A stretch of DNA of 16,675 nt from Methylotenera_A sp040079935. Lineage in GTDB: Bacteria; Pseudomonadota; Gammaproteobacteria; Burkholderiales; Methylophilaceae. The position numbers and the translations under genes were made by a program. Under the pieces are notes generated by a model, which saw only the letters and a program-made list of their open reading frames with translations, had not been told where the DNA came from and ran no database searches. Of the stretch, positions 6,050-14,011 are shown piece after piece; positions within the stretch are counted from its first letter, which is position 1; each line of letters begins with the position of its first letter. Location: the NCBI GenBank assembly GCA_040079935.1, contig JBEBJI010000039.1, positions 1-16,675 on the forward strand, read 5' to 3'.

Positions 6050-7279
6050 ATGATGGCAACTCTAAAAATTAATAAAGACAAAGTTAGCGCAACGCCAAAT
6101 ATGGCTAAAACACCTGTGCGCCCCGCAGACCCAGCCAAGCGTGACCGTAGCGTTGCGCCACCTAAAAAGGTTGTGCCTGCATTACAAGAAGCGCCTTCTA
6201 AGTCTTCGCAGCGCAATCATAGGCATGACGGGAAGCCGCATGGAAACACGCCTGCAGAGCAGGTGCCAGAAAGATTTTTTGAACCAAAATCTGATGAAAA
6301 TAGACCTTTGAGAAGTAACTTACGCGCTGAGCCTGCAAGCGAAGTGAGGCAATTAGAACCTAAACAACACAAACCTGCGGGTGTTGATACGCGCACTACG
6401 CCGCGCCCCGATAAAAATGAGCCGCAATATCGACAAGCACCACGTCGTGGTGGCAAGGTACGTGATGGTTATGATGCGGTGGCGACGCCGCAATATGGCG
6501 CGGCGGCAAAAGCAGCTTATAAATCATCGCCTGTAAATTTGGAGTCGCCTCGCCTTTCAAAAGTGATGGCGGAGCGCGGTATTTGCTCGCGCCGCGAGGC
6601 AGATGAGTGGATTATTAATGGCTGGGTGAAGGTGGATGGCGTGATTATGGAAACGCTTGGAACCCGCATTAAACCTGACGCTGAGATTATTATCAGTGGC
6701 TACGCTTACGAGCAACAAGCCGAGCAAGTGACGATTTTGCTACACAAGCCCGTTGGTTTTGTCAGTGGGCAAGCGGAAGACGGCTATCAACCTGCAATCA
6801 TATTGGTGCACCCCGATAACGAGTGGTTGGATGACCCTGATTTACGCGAACCAAAAGAATTTCAGCGCGGATTTTTACATGGCATTGCCCCTGCAGGCCG
6901 CTTAGATATTGACTCTACAGGCATGTTGGTTTTAACACAAGATGGCCGTATTGCACGGCATTTAATTGGTGAAGATTCAAGCGTTGAAAAAGAATATTTG
7001 GTGCGCGTTGAAGGTACGTTGAGTGATGCCGATTTACAACGTTTGAACCATGGTTTGAGTTTGGATGGTGAAAAACTCAAACCTGCGAAAGTAAGTTGGC
7101 AGAACGAAGACCAATTGCGTTTTGTATTGCGCGAAGGTAAAAAGCGTCAAATTCGTCGCATGTGCGAAATGGTGGGCCTGCATGTGGTTGGCCTAAAGCG
7201 CGTGCGCATTGGCAGTGTAAATTTAGGTAAACTTCCACAAGGGCAGTGGCGTTACTTGCGTAGTAATGAGCGTTTTTGA
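6050..7279 (+). CDS. 23S rRNA pseudouridine synthase, RluB/RluF (RsuA) family, with long N-terminal extension
   Basis: This 409-residue enzyme of the RsuA/RluB/RluE/RluF family isomerises a specific rRNA uridine to pseudouridine. Residues about 167-213 form an S4 RNA-binding domain (LSKVMAERGICSRREADEWI). The catalytic domain follows, with D286 in the signature GRLDIDSTG (283-291), EKEYLVRV (313-320) and the C-terminal block GKKRQIRRMCEMVGLHVVGL. The first 160 residues are rich in Pro, Lys, Arg and Glu and look disordered; similar charged tails are common in beta- and gammaproteobacterial members and may help RNA binding. An insertion between LHKPVGFVSG and GRLD (about 240-282) is longer than in E. 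coli RluF. Which uridine it targets cannot be decided. It begins 20 nt after thiC with tandem ATGs (6050 and 6053) and no clear ribosome-binding site. Confidence 0.9.
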   Translation: MMATLKINKDKVSATPNMAKTPVRPADPAKRDRSVAPPKKVVPALQEAPSKSSQRNHRHDGKPHGNTPAEQVPERFFEPKSDENRPLRSNLRAEPASEVRQLEPKQHKPAGVDTRTTPRPDKNEPQYRQAPRRGGKVRDGYDAVATPQYGAAAKAAYKSSPVNLESPRLSKVMAERGICSRREADEWIINGWVKVDGVIMETLGTRIKPDAEIIISGYAYEQQAEQVTILLHKPVGFVSGQAEDGYQPAIILVHPDNEWLDDPDLREPKEFQRGFLHGIAPAGRLDIDSTGMLVLTQDGRIARHLIGEDSSVEKEYLVRVEGTLSDADLQRLNHGLSLDGEKLKPAKVSWQNEDQLRFVLREGKKRQIRRMCEMVGLHVVGLKRVRIGSVNLGKLPQGQWRYLRSNERF

Positions 7280-7323
7280 GTTAAAATTTAACAGTTGAAT
7301 ATCAATAATACAAAGGAATAATA

Positions 7324-7713
7324 ATGGGATTACTAGATAACTTGGCAGGTGCAGTTTTAGGAAAATTTGGCGGGCAACAAGGCGGCATGGCGCAAATTGC
7401 TTTAGACATGTTTAATCAACATGGCGGAATTGGTGGCGTTTTAGTTAAATTTAAAGAAAATGGTCTGGCCGAACAGGCTGCATCTTGGGTGGGCAAAGGT
7501 GAAAATATGCCAATTTCTGCAGATCAGCTTTCTAGCGTTTTAGGTAGCGATGCGATTGCTGGCATGGCAGCAAAATTTGGCATTTCGCCCGAAACATTAA
7601 GCGCACAAATTGCACAACATTTACCAACTGTTATCGACAAAATGACACCAAATGGCGCTGTTGAAGCGGATTCTGGTAACTTGCTAAGCACTGTTTTAGG
7701 CATGCTGAAATAG
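7324..7713 (+). CDS. YidB-family (DUF937) protein
   Basis: This 129-residue protein opens with MGLLDNLAGAVLGKFGG and continues with a Gly-rich stretch and a C-terminal helical part, VLGSDAIAGMAAKFGISPE through LLSTVLGMLK. This is the layout of the YidB/DUF937 family, whose biological role is poorly known. There are no catalytic residues, signal peptide or membrane helices. A good ribosome-binding site, AAAGGAA, lies just before ATG 7324. It follows the pseudouridine synthase by 44 nt and is closed by a strong terminator, so it is probably transcribed separately or as the last gene of a short unit. Confidence 0.8.
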   Translation: MGLLDNLAGAVLGKFGGQQGGMAQIALDMFNQHGGIGGVLVKFKENGLAEQAASWVGKGENMPISADQLSSVLGSDAIAGMAAKFGISPETLSAQIAQHLPTVIDKMTPNGAVEADSGNLLSTVLGMLK

Positions 7714-7732
7714 CCTGTAAAAATAAGTGATT

Positions 7733-7765
7733 AAAGGGCGCACTTTTAACAGTTGCGCCCTTTTT
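7733..7765 (+). terminator. Intrinsic terminator after the YidB-family gene
   Basis: A perfect 10-bp stem, AAAGGGCGCA (7733-7742) with TGCGCCCTTT (7754-7763), has an 11-nt loop and is followed by a T run to 7765. It is the strongest terminator in the window and separates the yidB-like gene from uppP. Confidence 0.9.
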
Positions 7766-7771
7766 GTTTGG

Positions 7772-7777
7772 TAGAAT
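7772..7777 (+). promoter_or_regulatory. Candidate -10 box next to the uppP start
   Basis: TAGAAT ends six bases before ATG 7783, so a transcript from it would start at or within a base or two of the start codon. uppP has no Shine-Dalgarno sequence. No convincing -35 box is visible, and the expected -35 region overlaps the terminator hairpin. Confidence 0.3.
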
Positions 7778-7782
7778 GCGGC

Positions 7783-8583
7783 ATGGATATTTTATTAGTT
7801 ATCAAAACCATCATCATGGGCTTGGTGGAAGGCGCAACCGAGTTCCTCCCCATCAGTAGCACCGGTCACCTGATTATTGCGGGCGATTTGCTTAATTTTT
7901 TAAGTAAAGAAAAGCGTGATGTATTTGAAATCATCATTCAACTTGGTGCTATTCTGGCGGTGTGCTGGGAGTATCGCCAACGCTTGATTAATAAGGTTAT
8001 ACATCTACGCGATCAAGCTTCATCACGCGGTTTTTTTATTAATCTGGCCATCGCCTTTTTTCCCGCCGCATTTGTCGGTTTACTGTTCCACAAGCAAATC
8101 AAACTCTACCTTTTCTCGCCGTTCACGGTGGCTTGCGCACTGATTATTGGTGGCATCGCGATTTTGTTGATAGAAAAATATTTGGAACACGGTGAAACCA
8201 AAAGCGTAGAAGAAATGACGCCGCTACAAGCGCTTAAAATCGGCCTCGCGCAAACACTGTCGCTAGTGCCTGGCGTATCGCGCGCAGGCGCGACCATTTT
8301 GGGCGGCATTGCGGCGGGTTTGAATCGCCACGCCGCTACCGAGTTTTCATTCTTTTTGGCGATTCCGATTATGTTTGCAGCTTCCAGCTTTGATTTACTA
8401 AAAAGTTACCAATTTTTAAGTGCGGCAGATTTGCCCATTTTCGCTATCGGCTTTGTCACCGCATTTATCTCGGCGCTACTGGTCATCCGCATATTGATTC
8501 GCTTCGTGGCCAATCACGATTTTACGGTGTTTGCCTGGTATCGCATTGTGTTTGGTTTGGCAGTGTTAGCGTATTATTGGTAA
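7783..8583 (+). CDS. uppP: Undecaprenyl-diphosphatase UppP (BacA)
   Basis: This integral membrane enzyme dephosphorylates undecaprenyl diphosphate and so recycles the lipid carrier for peptidoglycan; overproduction is known to give bacitracin resistance. The 266-residue product is of normal length, with about eight hydrophobic segments. The motifs are present: E16-G-A-T-E20 followed by PISSTGH with H29, and PGVSRAGAT (163-171) with R167. ATG 7783 gives the family-typical MDILLVIKTIIMGLVEG start; a longer frame from a TTG at 7753 would begin inside the preceding terminator and is rejected. Its stop lies 65 nt before the AsmA-family gene, so the two could be co-transcribed. Confidence 0.97.
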   Translation: MDILLVIKTIIMGLVEGATEFLPISSTGHLIIAGDLLNFLSKEKRDVFEIIIQLGAILAVCWEYRQRLINKVIHLRDQASSRGFFINLAIAFFPAAFVGLLFHKQIKLYLFSPFTVACALIIGGIAILLIEKYLEHGETKSVEEMTPLQALKIGLAQTLSLVPGVSRAGATILGGIAAGLNRHAATEFSFFLAIPIMFAASSFDLLKSYQFLSAADLPIFAIGFVTAFISALLVIRILIRFVANHDFTVFAWYRIVFGLAVLAYYW

Positions 8584-8648
8584 ACTATTTCCTTAAGCTA
8601 GACTCAAAAAATATCAGCAAAAAAATCTGTAAGCAAAGCGAGGCAGCG

Positions 8649-11600
8649 ATGAATAAAATAATTAAATATGTGTTGTACGGTATTGGTGGTTTGACTCTTT
8701 TGCTGGCGCTTGTTGCAGGCTATTTTGCTGCCACATTCAACCCCAACGATTACAAAGACGACATCATTAAGCTCGTCAAAGATAAAAAGGAGCGCACGCT
8801 GCATATCGATGGCGACATCAAGCTAAGTTTTTGGCCAAAAATTGGCGCTAATCTAGGCAAACTTTCAATTTCTGAACATCAATCAGACACGATATTTGCT
8901 TCTGTCGAGAGCGTAAAAGTCGCGTTGGCGGTGATGCCCCTACTTAAAAAAGAGTTGGTTGTGGATACAGTTTATGTAGATGGCGCAAAAGCCAATGTGG
9001 TGAAATACAAAGACGGCAAATTTAACTTTGACGATTTACTCAGCAAAGACGAAGAAGAAAGCAAAATTAAATTTGATATTGATGGCGTGAACGTGACCAA
9101 TTCTGAGGTGAAATATACCGACGAAAATACAGGCGCAAAATATAACGTCAGCAAATTTAACATGGAATCTGGCCACATTGCGCTGGCAGAACCTGTTGAT
9201 TTAAAAACAGATTTTACGCTTACATCGAACCAGCCAGAAACCGCTGCCAATGTGAATTTAAAAGGTAATTTCTTTATTGACCCAGAAACTAAACACTTTA
9301 AAGTGAAAGGCCTTGATAGCCACATTGTAGGCGACATGCTCAGCGGCAAAAATATGGATATTAAAGCCAGTGGCGATGTAGATGCCAAGCCAGAGCTGAT
9401 GGAATTTTTGGTGGATGATTTAAAATTTGTCGCTAGCGGCAATTTTGATGATGCGAAACAAAGTATAGATTTAAGTGCGCCAGCACTCACCATTTTAAAA
9501 GATGAAGTCACCAGCAAAAAAGTAACGGTGAGCTTTAGCCAAGATAAAAATGGCGATGTGCTAAAAGCCAATATGGTGTTGGCCGACATGAAAGGCTCGC
9601 CCAAAGCGTTGCAAAGCAGCGGCATTACGGGCGATTTATCGATGCTACAAGGCAAGCGCACAGTCACTGGCACGTTTTCGTCGCCTTTTAGCGGCAACAT
9701 TCAAGATTTAATTTTTGATATTCCCAAACTTGCGGGCAATTTAGATATTAAAGACCCAAGTTTGCCCAATGGTGGCATGAAGGGCACGTTTAATTTGGGT
9801 GCACATACCGACATTAAAAACGAGCTCGCCAATAGTAAATTCAATCTCGCTATGGCAGATACCAAGCTAACAGGCGATGTGGACGTGAAAGGCTTTAAAA
9901 AGCAGAATATTAGATTTAATTTAAATGCTGATAAATTAGACCTGAATAAGTTGTTAGGGAAATCCTCTGCGCCTGTAAAAAGCAGCAATAAACCTGTCGA
10001 TATGTCTGCTCTAAAAAACATGACGCTAGATGGCAAATTGAGCATTGGCAGTTTGATTTACGACAAATATCGCGTATCTGGCCTCAATGTGGGCATTAAA
10101 GCAGACGGCGATAAATTGGCGCTAAGCGGCCTCAATGTAAAAGTGGACGATAGCCAAATTAAAGGCAATGTTGGCATTAGCAATTTTGCCAAACCGCTCT
10201 ACACCTTTGATTTGGATGTAGATAGCGTTGATATTGACCGCTACGTCAAAAGCGACGCACCCGCCAAAAAAGAGACTGCTGATAAACCGTTCGATTTAAG
10301 CGCGCTAAAAACACTAAATGCCGATGGCAGCATACGCGTGGGTAGCTTAAAATATGGCAAAACTAAAGCCAGCAATATTAATATTCAACTAAAAGCCGAT
10401 GGCGAAAAATTAATCCTAAATCCACTCTCGGCTAAAATTGACGACAGCCAAATCAAAGGCAGCTTTGGTATTACACAATTTAGTAAACCAAAATATTTAT
10501 TCGACTTAGATATTGATGCCCTAGATGCCAATAAATATGCGGCTTCTGGAGCATCTTCTGACAAAACAAAACAAGAAAACAGCGGTGGTTTAAGCGGTTT
10601 AAAAACATTTCTTGCCGATGGAAATTTGCGCATCGGCAGTTTGAAATACGATAAATATCAAATATCAAACTTAAAAGCTGGTCTTAAAGCCGACGGCCAA
10701 AAACTACAACTAAATCCATTTATCGCCAAAATTGACGACAGCCAATTCAATGCCAGCTTGAACATTAGCCAATTTAGTAATCCAGCCTATAACTTTGACT
10801 TGAAAATCGATCGCTTGGATGCCGACCGCTACATTACCAAAGGTGACCCAAAAGCAAAAAGTAGCGCCGATACTCCCATTGATTTGAGCGCGCTAAAAAA
10901 GTTGAACGCAACGGGAGAAGCCAAAATTGGTTGGCTTAAACTTGCCAATGTTAAAACAGAAAATGTTAATTTAGGCTTAAAAGCAGACGAGGGCGTCGCC
11001 ACACTTTCACCATTTTCCGCCAATTTGTATAACGGCAGCATGGCTGGAACACTTAAGGTAGACGCGCGCGCCACGCCTAGCATCGCCTTTAAGCAAGCCA
11101 TGAAGGGCGTATCTGTTGGGCCGCTGATGGTGGACGCCATTAACAACGACATGTTAAGCGGCACTGGCACTATTAATGTGGATGTGACAACAACTGGCAA
11201 CAGTGTTGGCGCGCTAAAAAAAGGCTTGCTGGGAAACGCCTCTCTTAACTTGGCCGATGGCGCAATTAAAGGCGTGGATATTGCGGGTTCAATCCGCGAT
11301 ATAAAAAGCAAAGTGAATATTCTTGGCAAAAAAGATGTGAATGCAGATAAAAGCAAAAAGACCGATTTTAGCGAGCTCACTGCAACTTTTGACATTAAAA
11401 ACGGCGTGGCACACAACGAAGACCTTGCTATGAAAGCGCCCGTGTTGCGCTTGGCTAAAGGCGATAGCCACGGCGATATTGATATTGGTAACGAAAGGAT
11501 TAATTACCTTGCAAAACCCACCATTGTAAAATCGCTTAAAGGGCAGGGCGGCGCCGAGCTGGATGATTTAAGCGGTATTGCAATCCCCGTTAAAATTACT

Positions 11601-11918
11601 GGCACTTTTGCTGACCCAAAATATGGCATGGATTTCGCCGCAATTGGCACTGCACTTGCGCAATCAAAATTGCTGGATAAAGTAGGCGGCGAAAAAGGTG
11701 CAGCAGTAAAAGAGCTGATTGGTGGCGATAAAGTTGAGGGTTTAAAAGGTCTGCTGGGCAAGAAAAAACCTGCTGAAGCTACGGCTACAGCACCTGCAAC
11801 TGCAGGAACAGATGCCGCCCCAGCAACGCCAGCTGCCCCTGCTGAAGAACCCAAATCATTAGAAGACCAAGCCAAAGAAAAAGCCGAGAAAAAACTTAAA
11901 AAATTACTTAAGTTTTAA
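8649..11918 (+). CDS. AsmA-family protein with three extra tandem repeats
   Basis: This large 1089-residue protein is anchored by an N-terminal helix (about residues 4-29, KIIKYVLYGIGGLTLLLALV) followed by the family hallmark FNPNDYK; the rest is predicted to lie in the periplasm. AsmA-like proteins form long beta-groove structures linked to phospholipid traffic between the membranes and to outer-membrane biogenesis. Residues 451-744 are three consecutive units of exactly 98 residues, each starting with (D/G)-(L/M)-S-(A/G)-L-K. A fourth, diverged unit at 745 runs into the canonical AsmA C-terminal part (SANLYNGSMAGTL). The C-terminus has GTFADPKYGMDF, an Ala/Pro-rich linker and a lysine-rich helix. 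I chose ATG 8649 with GAGG six bases upstream, since the TTG-initiated longer frame adds no family sequence. mutY begins one base after its stop. Confidence 0.9.
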   Translation: MNKIIKYVLYGIGGLTLLLALVAGYFAATFNPNDYKDDIIKLVKDKKERTLHIDGDIKLSFWPKIGANLGKLSISEHQSDTIFASVESVKVALAVMPLLKKELVVDTVYVDGAKANVVKYKDGKFNFDDLLSKDEEESKIKFDIDGVNVTNSEVKYTDENTGAKYNVSKFNMESGHIALAEPVDLKTDFTLTSNQPETAANVNLKGNFFIDPETKHFKVKGLDSHIVGDMLSGKNMDIKASGDVDAKPELMEFLVDDLKFVASGNFDDAKQSIDLSAPALTILKDEVTSKKVTVSFSQDKNGDVLKANMVLADMKGSPKALQSSGITGDLSMLQGKRTVTGTFSSPFSGNIQDLIFDIPKLAGNLDIKDPSLPNGGMKGTFNLGAHTDIKNELANSKFNLAMADTKLTGDVDVKGFKKQNIRFNLNADKLDLNKLLGKSSAPVKSSNKPVDMSALKNMTLDGKLSIGSLIYDKYRVSGLNVGIKADGDKLALSGLNVKVDDSQIKGNVGISNFAKPLYTFDLDVDSVDIDRYVKSDAPAKKETADKPFDLSALKTLNADGSIRVGSLKYGKTKASNINIQLKADGEKLILNPLSAKIDDSQIKGSFGITQFSKPKYLFDLDIDALDANKYAASGASSDKTKQENSGGLSGLKTFLADGNLRIGSLKYDKYQISNLKAGLKADGQKLQLNPFIAKIDDSQFNASLNISQFSNPAYNFDLKIDRLDADRYITKGDPKAKSSADTPIDLSALKKLNATGEAKIGWLKLANVKTENVNLGLKADEGVATLSPFSANLYNGSMAGTLKVDARATPSIAFKQAMKGVSVGPLMVDAINNDMLSGTGTINVDVTTTGNSVGALKKGLLGNASLNLADGAIKGVDIAGSIRDIKSKVNILGKKDVNADKSKKTDFSELTATFDIKNGVAHNEDLAMKAPVLRLAKGDSHGDIDIGNERINYLAKPTIVKSLKGQGGAELDDLSGIAIPVKITGTFADPKYGMDFAAIGTALAQSKLLDKVGGEKGAAVKELIGGDKVEGLKGLLGKKKPAEATATAPATAGTDAAPATPAAPAEEPKSLEDQAKEKAEKKLKKLLKF
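9999..11061 (+). repeat. In-gene tandem repeat, period exactly 294 nt (98 residues)
   Basis: Unit starts fall at 9999, 10293, 10587 and 10881, each 294 nt apart with no indels. Shared features are SALK near the start, the (I/V)GSL-Y block, (I/L)KADG-KL, K(I/V)DDSQ, the F-x-F/Y-DL-(D/K) block, and a D-RY/KY turn. The fourth unit keeps only the first 60 or so residues. Units differ at many codons, so the duplications are old, and linker residues vary most. Confidence 0.9.
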
Positions 11919-11919
11919 A

Positions 11920-12966
11920 ATGGCGGCTTTTGCGGATGCAATTATTGCTTGGCAAAAGTTGCATGGTCGACATGATTTACCGTGGCAAAACACTACTGAT
12001 GCCTACGCCATTTGGGTGTCAGAAATCATGTTGCAGCAAACGCAAGTGGCTGCCGTTATTGGCTACTACACCAAGTTCATGCAGCGCTTCCCTAATATCC
12101 ACGTACTTTCTACGGCTAAACAAGAAGAAGTTTTACAAAGTTGGAGCGGGCTTGGCTATTATTCTCGCGCGCGCAATTTGCACAATGCTGCACAAAAAAT
12201 TGTAGATGATTTCAAAGGTGAATTTCCACAAAATTTTGATGACATTTTAAGTTTGTCTGGCATTGGCAGATCAACCGCGGCGGCAATTTCTACTTTTGCC
12301 TTAAATACTCCACAGCCAATTTTAGACGGCAACGTAAAACGTGTTTTTGCACGTTATTTTAATATTGCTGGCATAACAAACGCCCCAAAAGTCATACAAA
12401 CCATGTGGCAAATTGCCGAGCGCGAAAACCCAAACAATCCACAAGACGCCATTGTTTATACACAAGGTTTAATGGATTTAGGCGCCACGCTTTGCACACG
12501 TACAAAACCGCAATGCCCTGTATGCCTCATGAATATTGACTGTCAGGCCTATGCAAACAAACAGGTGCATTTATTACCTACACCAAAACCTAAAAAAACT
12601 ACGCCACAAAAACAAACCATGATGCTGATTTTGCTAAAAGCAGGTGAGGTTTTGTTAGAAAAACGTCCGCAAACAGGCATTTGGGCTGGTCTTTGGAGCT
12701 TGCCTGAAATTGATTTAAATGAGATTGCAACTGAGGCCGCTTTTACAAAATTTGGTATTGAGAGTGAGCCAGAAGAAACGTTGCCAGTGGTAAACCATGC
12801 TTTTACGCATTTTAAGTTAGTGATTCATCCGCAACCTTTGCAAGTGTTGCGCCAAAAACTACAAGCAAACCAAACTGGCAATATTTGGTTGCCGATTAGT
12901 GAAGCAATTGAGGCGGCGATTCCCACACCAGTGCGCAATATTTTAACAACGTTAAAAAGTTATTAA
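11920..12966 (+). CDS. mutY: Adenine DNA glycosylase MutY
   Basis: MutY removes adenine mispaired with 8-oxoguanine, preventing G-to-T mutations. The 348-residue protein has the HhH-GPD core with catalytic E35 (VSEIMLQQTQV), the hairpin LSGIGRSTAAA (112-122) and catalytic D136 (PILDGNVKRV). The 4Fe-4S motif is C192-x6-C199-x2-C202-x5-C208. The C-terminal Nudix-like domain (about 232-345) recognises 8-oxoguanine and carries the F-T-H loop in NHAFTHFK (292-299). All key residues are present. The start is one base after the AsmA-family stop and lacks a clear ribosome-binding site, which suggests translational coupling. Its stop codon overlaps the stop of the convergent fecR-like gene by four bases. 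Confidence 0.97.
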   Translation: MAAFADAIIAWQKLHGRHDLPWQNTTDAYAIWVSEIMLQQTQVAAVIGYYTKFMQRFPNIHVLSTAKQEEVLQSWSGLGYYSRARNLHNAAQKIVDDFKGEFPQNFDDILSLSGIGRSTAAAISTFALNTPQPILDGNVKRVFARYFNIAGITNAPKVIQTMWQIAERENPNNPQDAIVYTQGLMDLGATLCTRTKPQCPVCLMNIDCQAYANKQVHLLPTPKPKKTTPQKQTMMLILLKAGEVLLEKRPQTGIWAGLWSLPEIDLNEIATEAAFTKFGIESEPEETLPVVNHAFTHFKLVIHPQPLQVLRQKLQANQTGNIWLPISEAIEAAIPTPVRNILTTLKSY

Positions 12967-13592
12967 CTATCAAATAAGGGTTTTCTGCCCATCAAAGCTT
13001 CTAGCATTCTTAGTTCGTCGTCATTATGATCTAGCACTTCAAACGCTTTCATTTGCGAAATTCCACGGCTGTTTGTAGTGACCACATGCGCGTTATGGTG
13101 TGTTGCAATAACATCTTCGCGCTCTAGCCCAACAATTAAATCGGTGTGACCATAGCAAGTACATGTGTATAGCTTGTCTTGTGATACTGCTGCATACACA
13201 GCCGTCCCTCTAATGCCAATAGTTGCAGTGGCTGTAAAAATGCGTGTTGTTTTCTTTCTTTTTCCAAAAACACCTAGTATTGCGCCTCCGACTAATCTTA
13301 GCGCGCTAATCACTACACTACCTTCTTCCGAATACACTTGTAATGTACTACCACCACGCACTAAAAATGCATCTTCACCCATGCTAAACACCAATTTACC
13401 ATTTTTAGGAACAACGATCTCGTCTCCATTTCGTATGATAGATGCACTATTTATCTTGATTTTATTGATAGAAACATCACCTTCAATTTGGTGAATTTGC
13501 CCTATTGCTGCGAAAGCTTTTAAGGGAACTATCGCAACCAAAGGCAATACGGCAGCAGAAACTAAAAATTTGCGTCTTGAAATATTAGCCAC
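12963..13592 (-). CDS. Tat-exported FecR-domain protein
   Basis: This 209-residue protein begins with a twin-arginine signal, SRRKFLVSAAVLPLVA, with likely cleavage after AFA (about residue 28). The FecR-like domain follows, with the typical ATIGIRGTAVY block (123-133). Unlike the FecR of iron-siderophore systems it has no N-terminal cytoplasmic domain, and no ECF sigma factor or TonB receptor gene lies nearby, so it is a periplasmic FecR-domain protein of unknown role. A C-x-C pair (C144, C146) in TCTCYGH could bind metal or form a disulfide, which would fit Tat export of a folded protein. The start is GTG 13592 with AAAGG five bases upstream. The 3' end overlaps mutY tail to tail by four bases. 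Confidence 0.8.
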   Translation of the reverse strand: MANISRRKFLVSAAVLPLVAIVPLKAFAAIGQIHQIEGDVSINKIKINSASIIRNGDEIVVPKNGKLVFSMGEDAFLVRGGSTLQVYSEEGSVVISALRLVGGAILGVFGKRKKTTRIFTATATIGIRGTAVYAAVSQDKLYTCTCYGHTDLIVGLEREDVIATHHNAHVVTTNSRGISQMKAFEVLDHNDDELRMLEALMGRKPLFDS

Positions 13593-13664
13593 ATAAACCT
13601 TTCAGTGAGATATTTTTAGTTGGTCGGTTTAGAAGCGATTAACTTACAAAAATCAGTAGACAAA

Positions 13665-13690
13665 ATAAAAGCCGATCTGATCGGCCTTTA
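13665..13690 (-). terminator. Intrinsic terminator after the 76-residue gene
   Basis: GCCGAT (13671-13676) and ATCGGC (13680-13685) form a short GC-rich stem with a CTG loop, flanked by AAA and TTT. On the minus strand it is followed by TTTTATTTTG. It separates the small gene from the fecR-like gene downstream. Confidence 0.65.
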
Positions 13691-13705
13691 TTTAATCTGA
13701 GCATG

Positions 13706-13936
13706 TTAATGTAAACGAGATTGTAAAATCTTATCTGCCAACATTTGAAAACGCGGGGAAACAAATTGTCGTGTCTGCGAGCCAGTATCTGCAATATTCA
13801 GCAACTCTTCAATTGCAGATCTGAACCCGAGCTCGAACAGCCAATAATCTTCTGGATTTATTGCTGACTTCTTATCTGTATTCACATCTTCGCAAAGCCG
13901 CTCAAATGCTTCCATACACACGTTACGTTCTGCCAT
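13706..13936 (-). CDS. Small soluble protein of 76 residues, unknown function
   Basis: The product starts MAERNVCMEAFERLC and is mostly helical and acidic, with no signal peptide, membrane helix or nucleic-acid-binding motif that I recognise. The start is ATG 13936, chosen because a perfect AGGAGG lies five bases upstream; a GTG three bases earlier is too close to it. The gene has its own strong sigma-70 promoter and its own terminator, so it is a real single-gene transcription unit. A perfect 10-bp inverted repeat overlaps the promoter, which suggests dedicated regulation. It lies between the fae paralogue and the FecR-domain gene, but transcription signals separate it from both. Confidence 0.75.
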   Translation of the reverse strand: MAERNVCMEAFERLCEDVNTDKKSAINPEDYWLFELGFRSAIEELLNIADTGSQTRQFVSPRFQMLADKILQSRLH

Positions 13937-13945
13937 CACAACCTC

Positions 13946-13982
13946 CTAAGTTCTACAATTTATAAGTCATCATAGAACTTAG
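13946..13982. promoter_or_regulatory. Perfect 10-bp inverted repeat over the promoter (candidate operator)
   Basis: CTAAGTTCTA (13946-13955) and TAGAACTTAG (13973-13982) are perfect reverse complements 17 nt apart. The promoter-distal arm covers two bases of the -10 box and eight bases of the spacer. The other arm touches the AGGAGG ribosome-binding site. Only one arm lies in the expected transcript, so a DNA operator is more likely than an RNA hairpin. Confidence 0.55.
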
Positions 13983-13996
13983 CGGAAATTTGTCAA
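13969..13996 (-). promoter_or_regulatory. Strong sigma-70 promoter for the 76-residue gene
   Basis: On the minus strand there is a perfect -35 TTGACA (13996-13991), a 16-nt spacer, and a -10 TATGAT (13974-13969) with five of six bases. The start point is expected near 13962, about 25 nt before the start codon. It is the best promoter in the window. Confidence 0.75.
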
Positions 13997-14011
13997 TCGC
14001 TTTACTTTTGA

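Noticed and set aside
6885..6915. A further copy of the dispersed repeat in the pseudouridine synthase gene (CCCCTGCAGGCC followed by GATATTG).
   Set aside because: It shares only short pieces with the consensus, and the sequence is dictated by the conserved catalytic motif around GRLD.
8972..9700. A 242-residue open frame on the minus strand inside the AsmA-family gene, with similar ones at 9701-10045, 10829-11416 and 11504-11875.
   Set aside because: They are antisense to a long, clearly family-typical coding region, have low-complexity Ser/Leu/Pro-rich composition caused by the codon bias of the opposite strand, and lack ribosome-binding sites.
9999..11061. A CRISPR-like or satellite repeat explanation for the regularly spaced sequence in the AsmA-family gene.
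   Set aside because: The repeats are in frame, diverged at nucleotide level and encode related protein units; there are no short identical repeats with unique spacers.
12090..12110. A further copy of the repeat core in mutY (AATATCCACG).
   Set aside because: Only about ten bases match, the arms are absent, and short matches like this occur elsewhere (for example in thiC at about 4948).
12963..12966. Missing terminators between mutY and the fecR-like gene as a sign of a broken gene.
   Set aside because: Both products are full length with all key motifs; the four-base tail-to-tail overlap is simply compact packing.
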